From Bacteroidales bacterium UBA5206 (lineage in GTDB: Bacteria; Bacteroidota; Bacteroidia; Bacteroidales; Tenuifilaceae), in NCBI GenBank assembly GCA_002412705.1, contig DHVO01000112.1, positions 1-39,498 of the forward strand: DNA of 39,498 nucleotides, read 5' to 3'. Shown here one piece after another: positions 1-7,092 of this stretch (positions are counted from its first letter, which is position 1; every line of letters begins with the position of its first letter). Made by a program: the position numbers and the translations under genes. The notes beneath the pieces were generated by a model that was not told the origin of the DNA, did no database searches, and saw only the letters and a list, made by a program, of their open reading frames with translations.

Positions 1-2
1 TA

Positions 3-1487
3 ATGGTTGAAGAGGATAGGGAGAGAATTAGGCTTAAGGTAGAAGAGGCTATTGCCCTAAAGGAGTACTTTGAGGTGGAGTATAGGTTAACTCATCGCAA
101 TGGGCAAACCCTTTGGTTATGGGAAAAGGGTTGTGGTGTTTACAATGAGCATGGCCAACTACTTGCTCTGGAAGGGTTTATTACCGATATAACAGATAGG
201 GTTATTGCGGAGCAGGAGCAGCTCAAACTCCTAAGTGTACTCGATAACAGCTTTAATGAGATATACATTTTTAATGCCGAGAGCCTTAAGTTTGAATACG
301 CCAACAAATCGGCACTAGATAACATTGGGTATTCCATTGAAGAGCTTAAGGGGTTAATGCCCGTTGATCTTGCTCCAGAAATATCCTTTCAGCAGTTTAT
401 AAAGACGCTTGACTCGTTAACTAGTGGAAGCGAAGTGAAGCTGGATTTTCAAACCGTTCATCAGCGTAAGGATGGCTCTCGGTACCCAATAGAGGTTCAC
501 CTCCAGCTGCAACGAATAGGCAAGGGGTTAATATTTTATGCAATTATTAACGATATAACCCAACGCAAGAAGATAGAGGAGAAGCTGCGTACTAGCGATA
601 AAATATTTACCCATTCCGTTGATATGCTCTCCATTGCTGGTTTCGATGGGTATTTAAAGGTGGTTAACCCTGCCTGGGAGCGCACTCTAGGTTGGTCAGA
701 GCAAGAGCTGCTCTCAAAACCATGGCTTCAGTTTGTTCATCCCGATGATGTTGAAGCTACAGAAAACGCAAAGGTTAATATTATTGATGGGAATGAGCTT
801 TATCACTTCGAGAATAGGTACTTATGTAAGGATGGTACCTATAAGTGGCTGTCGTGGCGCGCCTTCCCCTATTCGCAGGAGCAAATTATGTTCTCCGTGG
901 CACGCGATATAACCGATAGCAAGGCCATAGAGTCTGCACTTAGGGAGAGCGAAACCAAGTTCCGCTCATTAATTGAATCGGCTCCAGTGGGTATTGTTAT
1001 TTCAGGAGCAAATCAGGATACCCGTTTTGTTAGTAACAGATTTGTAGAACTTACAGGCTACACGTATAGTGATATCCCATCTGTAAATGACTGGTGGTTA
1101 TTGGCCTATCCCGATAAGGATTACCGCGATCAAATGGAGCAGCTCTGGGCCGCATCCATTAGCAAGGCCATAGAATCAAACAGTAGCATTGTGCCCATAG
1201 AGGCAAGGGTTACTTGCAAGGATAAAAGCGTAAAGTACCTTGAGATTGGCTTTGTAGCTGAGGGGGCATTTAATATTGTAACCTTTGTTGATACCACCCA
1301 GCGCAGACTGGCCGAGGAGGAACTCCTTGCCCTTAAAAACGAACTGGAGGAAAAGGTTAAACAGAAAACCCAAGAACTACAAGAGCGAGTTGCTGAGCTG
1401 GAGCGATTTTACGATGCAACTGTTGACCGCGAATTGCGTATTAAAGAGCTAAGAGATGAGCTTGAACGATTGAGGGGTAAGGGCTAA
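3..1487 (+). CDS. Multi-PAS sensory protein, 5'-truncated by the window edge
   Basis: About 494 residues are visible. They contain the tail of one PAS/PAC unit (about 20-68, ending in the TDITDR type of PAC motif), then three fuller PAS units (about 75-190, 197-310 and 318-435), each ending in a D[IT]TQR/DITDS motif. A C-terminal coiled coil covers about 436-494. No histidine kinase, GGDEF or output domain follows: the protein stops 12 bases before the next reading frame. The first PAS is incomplete, so the ATG at position 3 is almost certainly internal and the gene starts upstream. The final stretch (ERFYDATVDRELRIKEL) resembles the linker that often joins PAS arrays to kinases. It may act as a sensory partner of the following kinase, whose own coiled coil (LKNELEEKV) is nearly identical. 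Any kinase domain would have to lie upstream, outside the window. Confidence 0.8.
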   Translation: MVEEDRERIRLKVEEAIALKEYFEVEYRLTHRNGQTLWLWEKGCGVYNEHGQLLALEGFITDITDRVIAEQEQLKLLSVLDNSFNEIYIFNAESLKFEYANKSALDNIGYSIEELKGLMPVDLAPEISFQQFIKTLDSLTSGSEVKLDFQTVHQRKDGSRYPIEVHLQLQRIGKGLIFYAIINDITQRKKIEEKLRTSDKIFTHSVDMLSIAGFDGYLKVVNPAWERTLGWSEQELLSKPWLQFVHPDDVEATENAKVNIIDGNELYHFENRYLCKDGTYKWLSWRAFPYSQEQIMFSVARDITDSKAIESALRESETKFRSLIESAPVGIVISGANQDTRFVSNRFVELTGYTYSDIPSVNDWWLLAYPDKDYRDQMEQLWAASISKAIESNSSIVPIEARVTCKDKSVKYLEIGFVAEGAFNIVTFVDTTQRRLAEEELLALKNELEEKVKQKTQELQERVAELERFYDATVDRELRIKELRDELERLRGKG

Positions 1488-1529
1488 TAACCTATTACGT
1501 TGTATTACCTAATTGCTAAAATGGCAGCT

Positions 1530-3698
1530 ATGAGAAACGCCCTTAAAGCATACCTTTTCATTATTTGCCTCTTACTAATTGTAAGTGTCTCTGCCTCCTT
1601 TGCTAACGGTTTCGATACAACAAAGCGAAGATTGGTTGTAGCCTCGGAGGCAACCTATCCCCCTTTTACTATTCTTGATAAGGATGGTAAGCCTACGGGG
1701 TTCTCCATTGAGCTGCTAAGAGAGGTGGCCAAAGCAGTAAACTTAGAACTTGATATCAACATTGGCTATTGGACATTTAACAAGCAGGAGCTTATTGATG
1801 GTAAAATAGATGTTCTGCCAATTGTGGGTAGAACCCCCGAGCGTGAAACGCTATTCGATTTTTCTGTACCATACATCACCCTAGATGGAGCAGCATTTGC
1901 CCTAAAAAGCAATAAAGCAATAAAATCTTTTGATGATTTAATAGAGAAGTGTATTCTAGTAATGGAGGGTGATAATGCCCATGAATACGTAATTCGCGAA
2001 AAAGTTAGTAGTCGTATAACTTCTGTTTTTTCTTACCAAGAGGCTTTTAAGCTATTGGAATCGGGTAGGTACGATGCCGTTGTTTGTCAGCGAATTCTTG
2101 GCTTAACCATTCTAAATGAGCTTGGTATTAAGACCATAGAGCCCAAAAAGTTTGCGTTGCCCCGCTTCAGAGTAGAGTACAGCTTTGCTGTTAAGGAGGG
2201 AAATAGTGAACTTTTAGGGTTACTCAATGAGGGTTTATCCATAGTTATTGCCGATAAAACCTACGATGCTCTTTACCATAAGTGGTTTGGGCCTACTCTG
2301 GATAAAACGCTATCGTTTAGGGAATTACTCATAAGTGCATTGTACTTTTTCATCCCCTTTATTATACTTGTTTCTGTTGTTGCAATATTCGTTCTCCGGC
2401 GCGAGGTAAAGCGCCGCACCAAGCGCCTGCACAACGAGGTAATTTCGCATAAAGAGACTGCAGAAGCCCTTAAGGTTCAGCAAGCTTTACTGGAGATGAT
2501 GGAGCGCGTATCAAAAGTGGGAGGGTGGCAGTACGAGGTGCAAACAGAGCTACACACCTGGACAAAAGGGGTTTTTGATATATATGGTATTCCTGATATT
2601 TCATCGGAGCCTTTTGTAAGTAGCCATTTCCTTAATTGCTATGCCCCCGATGAGCGTGAGAGAATAGAAGGGACACTTCTGGAGTCCATTAAAACAGGTA
2701 GTTCCTATGACCTGGTTCTCTCGTTAACCTCCTTCGATGGTGTTTTTAAGTACATAAGGCTTGCCGGACAAGCAGAGCAGCGCGATGGAAAGGTGTACCG
2801 ATTGTATGGTAGTATAATGGATATAACCCAGCAAAAGAGCATTGAGCAGGAGCTAATAAAGTTGAAGAACGAGCTGGAGGAGAAAGTTTTTCTTCGTACC
2901 AAAGAGCTTAATGAGAAGGTCGATAAGTTGGATAAGAGTCAAAAAGCCATGCTTTTTATGGTTGAGGATTTAAACGGACTTACTGCACAGCTCAAGAGCG
3001 AGCGTCAAAAGTTGGAAGTGTCTAACAAGGAGCTAGAGGCATTCTCCTACTCGGTATCCCACGACTTACGTGCCCCCTTACGTGCAATTGATGGCTACAG
3101 CCGCATTGTAATTGAGGATTACGCATCAAAGCTCGATGCCGAGGGCGTGCGCCTGCTAAACGTAATAAGGGAGAGCAGCCAAAAAATGGACACCCTTATC
3201 GCCGATTTGCTATCGCTATCGCGTGTTACTCGTAGCGAAATGAAAGTTGTTCCTGTTGATATGGCTGCTTTGGCTAACTCCGTATTCAGCGAACTTTCGC
3301 TTAATGGTCGTTGTAGCAATGTGATGTTCACAGTGGCCAATATACCCGCTGCCCATGCAGACCTAACGTTGATACGCCAAGTATGGGTTAATCTTATCGA
3401 TAATGCCCTAAAGTATTCCAGCACAAAACCCTCGCGAACCATAGAGGTGGGTAGTACAGAGCATCCCGAGGAACTTGTTTACTTTATTAAGGATAACGGG
3501 GTTGGGTTTAGCCCTGCCTACAAGGATAAGCTATTTGAGACCTTCCATAGGCTACACTCCGATACCGAGTTTGAGGGCACTGGCGTGGGGCTTTCTGTTG
3601 TACGGCGCATTGTAACAAGGCATGGTGGCCGCGTTTGGGCCGATGGTGTAGAAAATGAGGGTGCAACATTCTGGTTTACATTACCCAAACGGCAATAA
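1530..3698 (+). CDS. Hybrid sensor histidine kinase: periplasmic solute-binding domain, TM, PAS, HisKA/HATPase
   Basis: Counting from a possible TTG at 1500 (732 residues), the protein has a signal peptide/first membrane span (about 15-35), a bacterial extracellular solute-binding family 3 domain (about 44-265, starting LVVASEATYPPF), a transmembrane helix (about 277-299) and a PAS fold (about 335-445). A coiled coil follows (445-512), then HisKA with the phosphoacceptor His521 in SHDLRAP. The HATPase part has an N box (WVNLIDNALKYSS), a G1 box (DNGVGF) and a G2 box (GTGVGLS). It should autophosphorylate after binding an amino-acid-like ligand in the periplasm; the ligand is unknown. The ATG at 1530 is preferred because it gives a short basic n-region before the hydrophobic segment; ATG 1521 is equally possible. 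No partner response regulator is adjacent on this strand. Confidence 0.88.
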   Translation: MRNALKAYLFIICLLLIVSVSASFANGFDTTKRRLVVASEATYPPFTILDKDGKPTGFSIELLREVAKAVNLELDINIGYWTFNKQELIDGKIDVLPIVGRTPERETLFDFSVPYITLDGAAFALKSNKAIKSFDDLIEKCILVMEGDNAHEYVIREKVSSRITSVFSYQEAFKLLESGRYDAVVCQRILGLTILNELGIKTIEPKKFALPRFRVEYSFAVKEGNSELLGLLNEGLSIVIADKTYDALYHKWFGPTLDKTLSFRELLISALYFFIPFIILVSVVAIFVLRREVKRRTKRLHNEVISHKETAEALKVQQALLEMMERVSKVGGWQYEVQTELHTWTKGVFDIYGIPDISSEPFVSSHFLNCYAPDERERIEGTLLESIKTGSSYDLVLSLTSFDGVFKYIRLAGQAEQRDGKVYRLYGSIMDITQQKSIEQELIKLKNELEEKVFLRTKELNEKVDKLDKSQKAMLFMVEDLNGLTAQLKSERQKLEVSNKELEAFSYSVSHDLRAPLRAIDGYSRIVIEDYASKLDAEGVRLLNVIRESSQKMDTLIADLLSLSRVTRSEMKVVPVDMAALANSVFSELSLNGRCSNVMFTVANIPAAHADLTLIRQVWVNLIDNALKYSSTKPSRTIEVGSTEHPEELVYFIKDNGVGFSPAYKDKLFETFHRLHSDTEFEGTGVGLSVVRRIVTRHGGRVWADGVENEGATFWFTLPKRQ

Positions 3699-3779
3699 AC
3701 GGTAGGTTTTTCTGTAGTGTTAATTATTTGTTGGAGTTTTCTTTGAATGGACAACTGCTTATTGCTGATGACAGTTAGT

Positions 3780-4985
3780 TTAGTTAACCTCTTTATTTAA
3801 CGGAATAGAGAAGCTAAATGCGCTCCCTTTACCCAATTCGCTTACAACAGTAATAGTTCCTTTGTGTCCCTCAACAATTCGCTTTACAATAGATAGACCC
3901 AAGCCACTGCCTTTTTCTCCCATTGTTCCTAAATACTCAATTCTCTGAAAGGGTTTAAAGAGTTTTTCCATGTTTTCCTTACTTATACCTATACCATTAT
4001 CCTTTACTGTAACAACTACCATCCCTTTTTTTGCGCTTAGTAGTACCTCTATGCTATTTTGAGGGTAGGAGAATTTTACGGCGTTACTAATTAAATTCAC
4101 AAAAACCTGCTCAATTTTGCTCTCGTCGGCTGTAATAAAGTATTCTTTTTTCGGTGTTTTTAGGGTAATGCTAATACCCTTTCTTTTCGCGAGGGTGTTC
4201 TGTATCTCTACCCAACGCGCTATGCTTGCCGAAATGCTAAAATGGGATTGGTTTAAACTTATTTCTCCCGCTTCAATTTTAGAGAAGTCCAGTAGATCCT
4301 CAACCAAGTGGAGCATGAAGCTAGAGGTTTGCGATATGATACCCAAAAATTCCCTTTGCCTGGTTGTTAGTACATTAGCCGCCTCCTCCTCAATAAACAT
4401 GGCGTAGGTTTGAATAACTCCCAGTGGGTTCCGTAGGTCGTGTGCAGCCATGCCTAGAAATCTATTCTTCATTTCGTTAAGGCGCTCCAGCTCCATGTTC
4501 TTTTTGGTTAGCTCTCGCTGCAGGTTTATCAAGTCGTTATTGAGTAGGGTTAGCTTGTTTAGCAACGCCTCTGTTTCATTTTGCTTCTCCCTTTTAGCTA
4601 GAATCTCTTTTGATATAAGCCTTATGTAGTTTGTTTGCTCGTTATTAATTTCCTGTAGGTGGTTACAAAACTCAACCGCTTCACGCTGATTATCGGCACC
4701 AACCACTAAAATGGAATTGCTCATGGCAATGGCAATAAACGATAGCTGTTGTACTCCATTCGTTACTTCGGCTTGCAATGGATAATCAACAATAATTCCC
4801 TGCGATTTTGCTTCAAGGATAAGGGTGAGGGGAGTTCCACTAAAAATAGAAGAGAATATATGCGAAATGTTTTTTCCACGCTCCAATGCTACCTTAAAGG
4901 GAATGGAGTTGGTAATAACCTCTGTTATGCTTCCAAAAATATCGCAGGTAAAGGCACATCCCTTATAGTTTTGCTCCCTGTTCAT
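3780..4985 (-). CDS. Cytoplasmic sensor histidine kinase, likely partner of the B12-binding protein
   Basis: The protein has 401 residues and no signal peptide or membrane span. Residues 1-120 are a compact, PAS-like but unrecognised region, 120-172 is a coiled coil, and HisKA carries His182 in AAHDLRNP. The HATPase domain has Asn301 (NLISNAVKF), G1 DNGIGI at 329-334 and G2 GSGLGL at 359-364, so the catalytic residues are intact. Its start codon lies one base after the stop of the upstream cobalamin-binding gene, so the two are almost certainly co-transcribed and translationally coupled. I infer that the B12 protein supplies the sensory input and this kinase the output. No receiver domain is fused. 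The plus-strand single-domain regulator about 1.7 kb away at 6712 is a possible but unproven partner. Confidence 0.88.
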   Translation of the reverse strand: MNREQNYKGCAFTCDIFGSITEVITNSIPFKVALERGKNISHIFSSIFSGTPLTLILEAKSQGIIVDYPLQAEVTNGVQQLSFIAIAMSNSILVVGADNQREAVEFCNHLQEINNEQTNYIRLISKEILAKREKQNETEALLNKLTLLNNDLINLQRELTKKNMELERLNEMKNRFLGMAAHDLRNPLGVIQTYAMFIEEEAANVLTTRQREFLGIISQTSSFMLHLVEDLLDFSKIEAGEISLNQSHFSISASIARWVEIQNTLAKRKGISITLKTPKKEYFITADESKIEQVFVNLISNAVKFSYPQNSIEVLLSAKKGMVVVTVKDNGIGISKENMEKLFKPFQRIEYLGTMGEKGSGLGLSIVKRIVEGHKGTITVVSELGKGSAFSFSIPLNKEVN

Positions 4986-4986
4986 G

Positions 4987-6054
4987 TTAGCTCCTTATAA
5001 GTTGATTTCCCAAAGTAACCGCAAGTGTTGCGTTGGGTGCATACCCATCGGCCTTAAACTGGTTAATGGGTATGCCCTCTCGGTTAAGTGCAAACCCTCC
5101 AATAATGATTTTGGTGGAAGGAGAAGTTCCCTTGCGTATTTTCTCTACTGCATCTTTCAACAGGCTAATGTGGGTTGGTAGGGTAATGGAAAGTCCAATA
5201 AGGTTAACCTTATACTCGTTGGCCGATTCTATTATGCTATCAATAGGAGTATTTGAGCCAAAGTAAAAAGTATCCCACCCTTCCATTTCAAAAAAGTCGG
5301 CAACCATACGTATGCCAATTTCATGTAGCTCGCCACCTATGTTGGCGGCCAAAAAAGAATGACCATTGCGCTGAGTGGAAAAAATATAGGGATACAGTTG
5401 GGACATAATGTGCTGTGTTGCAGCGGTGCAAAAGTGCTCCTTGGCAACGTTAATTTTGTTTTCAAGCCAAAGATTTCCAATCTCGTATTGCGATTTCTGA
5501 AAAACGTTTAGGTAGATATCTTTTACCGCAACTCCTTGTTCTACCGCATCTAGAATTAGTTTCTGCGCAGCATGTCTATCGCCGTCAAGAAGGGCTTGGT
5601 TGTACGCATTAGCCAGTTCTCCTTGAGGGGCATTTCTATCAATAAAGGAGATGCTGGGCAAAGGACTATTTAGAGCAGCAAATCCAGCTTCAATAATGGG
5701 GCTCACAATGGGGTATTGCTCCGTGGAAAGCTTTTCCTTAAGCACTTCATCAATGCACTCAAGGGCACATTGCATGGACACTTCTGGTAGGTTTAGCCCC
5801 TTGAACAGCTTTTTTACCCAAGCTACGTAATCGGCAAAAATTATGGTATTATTCATTGCCAGCGCCTCTGTAAGGAACTGAAAATGGTATCCAACATCCC
5901 TCAAGCTATGAACTTTTCCTGCCTCACCATATTTTTCCCATAAATGAGGCTCACGCTCATACTTTTTATTTACAACCTTTTCTGAGAGTGCTGAGTGGTT
6001 TTGTTGTAGTATGGCAACAACGCTGCTGCGTAATGTGTCTATTTGCTTAACCAT
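4987..6054 (-). CDS. Cobalamin-binding photoreceptor-like protein (Wx9EH class)
   Basis: The protein has 355 residues. Residues 1-140 form an uncharacterised helical region. About 145-225 is a helical B12-binding cap and about 230-355 a Rossmann-type B12-binding domain. Trp196, nine residues, then Glu206-His207 make the Wx9EH signature that in CarH/LitR photoreceptors packs over the adenosyl group of coenzyme B12. Glu242-x-His244-x-x-Gly247 is the ExHxxG motif whose His is the lower axial ligand, followed by a GLSITLPT loop and GG at 319-320. No MerR DNA-binding domain and no methyltransferase or mutase domain is present, so it is neither CarH itself nor a corrinoid enzyme subunit. It is followed after one base by a histidine kinase, which argues for a light- or B12-responsive input protein. 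A corrinoid protein for methyl transfer is less likely, since no methyltransferase is nearby. Confidence 0.82.
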   Translation of the reverse strand: MVKQIDTLRSSVVAILQQNHSALSEKVVNKKYEREPHLWEKYGEAGKVHSLRDVGYHFQFLTEALAMNNTIIFADYVAWVKKLFKGLNLPEVSMQCALECIDEVLKEKLSTEQYPIVSPIIEAGFAALNSPLPSISFIDRNAPQGELANAYNQALLDGDRHAAQKLILDAVEQGVAVKDIYLNVFQKSQYEIGNLWLENKINVAKEHFCTAATQHIMSQLYPYIFSTQRNGHSFLAANIGGELHEIGIRMVADFFEMEGWDTFYFGSNTPIDSIIESANEYKVNLIGLSITLPTHISLLKDAVEKIRKGTSPSTKIIIGGFALNREGIPINQFKADGYAPNATLAVTLGNQLIRS

Positions 6055-6197
6055 TTATTATTGGCGCGCTAACATTAGATGGTGACTGCTTTTCCTCCAG
6101 TCTAAGGTACCCAAATTAAAACTGGACTCAATAGATTATTTTAACATTTTGATTTCTATTGACGAGAATCATCGGTATAGCAAATGTTATTCTGCAG

Positions 6198-6527
6198 CTA
6201 ACCCAGTGCAACGCCATTTTCGTAGTACTTGCTACGTTCAATTAGCATAAAAATGGTGTCAACCTCAGGATAGCCCATTTGAGCAACATGTTTTGTAATA
6301 ATATTGGCTGTAGCCTGCTGCTTTTCGGCACCGCGGTCAAACCATGTAATCTCCACAACGGGAAAGCCGTTGGTAATGGCACCATCCTTTATAAAGGTTG
6401 ATGCAACAACCTCAAGAGTAAAGTATTCGGCAGGAGTCCCAAGTAGCTCCGAGAGTTCATCAATAAGGGGGGTGCTTTGCGTTGCAACTTTTTGGGCATC
6501 CATGGCCCTGAATCTAAGGAATGGCAT
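6198..6527 (-). CDS. DUF1904 family protein (tautomerase-like)
   Basis: The protein has 109 residues from ATG 6527. It fits the DUF1904 family throughout: an N-terminal MPFLRFR strand, a central EYFTLEVVASTFI segment, VEITWFDRG, and a C-terminal IERSKYYENG block. The Met-Pro start recalls the tautomerase/MIF fold, where Pro1 is catalytic, but enzymatic activity of this family is not established to my knowledge. A longer frame reaches back to 6569. That start is rejected because a good promoter (TTTG, 19 nt, TATCTTTG) sits at 6570-6540 and would lie inside the coding sequence. The gene is monocistronic in appearance. It is read toward the B12/kinase pair on the same strand, with 143 bases between them. 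Confidence 0.8.
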   Translation of the reverse strand: MPFLRFRAMDAQKVATQSTPLIDELSELLGTPAEYFTLEVVASTFIKDGAITNGFPVVEITWFDRGAEKQQATANIITKHVAQMGYPEVDTIFMLIERSKYYENGVALG

Positions 6528-6539
6528 ATGCTTTTTTTG

Positions 6540-6570
6540 CAAAGATACAGAAGAATGGAGCTGTGGCAAA
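6540..6570 (-). promoter_or_regulatory. Promoter of the DUF1904 gene
   Basis: On the minus strand, TTTG (6570-6567) is separated by 19 bases from TATCTTTG (6547-6540). This matches the Bacteroidota sigma-A consensus TTTG-N19..21-TAnnTTTG at every fixed position. The predicted transcript starts about 7 bases before ATG 6527, giving a nearly leaderless message. Confidence 0.65.
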
Positions 6571-6647
6571 TGGTATTGCTAAAGAGTTTTTATAGATCAA
6601 AAAAGATTAGGTAAAAATACTCTATATAAAATCAGGTATTTCTACGC

Positions 6648-6678
6648 TTGATAATGGATATTAAAGCGTATATTTTTG
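6648..6678 (+). promoter_or_regulatory. Promoter of the response regulator/chemoreceptor operon
   Basis: TTG (6648-6650), 20 bases, then TATTTTTG (6671-6678), matching the Bacteroidota -33/-7 consensus. Transcription would begin near 6684, about 28 bases before ATG 6712. This excludes the upstream in-frame TTG at 6676 as the start of the regulator and leaves the ATG at 6682 unlikely. Confidence 0.6.
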
Positions 6679-6711
6679 GTAATGTTTTACCCGATTTTGA
6701 TTTCTTGTACA

Positions 6712-7065
6712 ATGGGGCAAAGAATTTTAGTTGTAGATGACCTAGAGGTTAATCGAATTATGTTACATGGCCTGCTATCTAATGCAGGTTATATTGTTGA
6801 TGTTGCCGACGATGGAAACATGGCATTAAGCATTCTGAATCAAAAACAGTTTGATTTGATGGTTTTAGATTTACTAATGCCAGGAATGAATGGGTTTGAG
6901 TTACTTGAAAGGTTATCTGGAGGTAAACTCCCTGTAATTGTGCTCTCTGCCCTTTCCGATATGGCCAGTATTAAGCAGGCTTTAGACCTAGGTGCGGTTG
7001 ATTATGTAGCCAAACCTTTTAACATACAAAGTCTTTTGGCAAAGGTGAAAAATGTTTTGGAGTAA
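6712..7065 (+). CDS. Single-domain response regulator (CheY-like)
   Basis: The protein has 117 residues and is a receiver domain only. The acidic pocket is Asp9-Asp10, the phosphoacceptor is Asp53 in LMVLDLLMPGMNG, the switch Ser is at 79 and the conserved Lys101 is in AKPFN, so it should be phosphorylatable. ATG 6712 is chosen because it starts directly at the first beta strand and lies downstream of the promoter at 6648-6678; the longer frame from 6676 begins inside that promoter. It precedes the chemoreceptor gene by 27 bases and is very likely co-transcribed with it. It could act as a CheY in a chemotaxis pathway, or receive phosphate from one of the nearby kinases; no CheA is in the window. 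Confidence 0.88.
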   Translation: MGQRILVVDDLEVNRIMLHGLLSNAGYIVDVADDGNMALSILNQKQFDLMVLDLLMPGMNGFELLERLSGGKLPVIVLSALSDMASIKQALDLGAVDYVAKPFNIQSLLAKVKNVLE

Positions 7066-7081
7066 GCAAATGTTAAAACTC

Positions 7082-7088
7082 AAGGAGG
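7082..7088 (+). promoter_or_regulatory. Strong Shine-Dalgarno before the first chemoreceptor
   Basis: AAGGAGG lies four bases before ATG 7093 (AAGGAGGGGATATG). Most starts in this window lack any purine-rich site, as is usual in this phylum, so this one stands out and fixes the start of the receptor gene. Confidence 0.6.
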
Positions 7089-7092
7089 GGAT

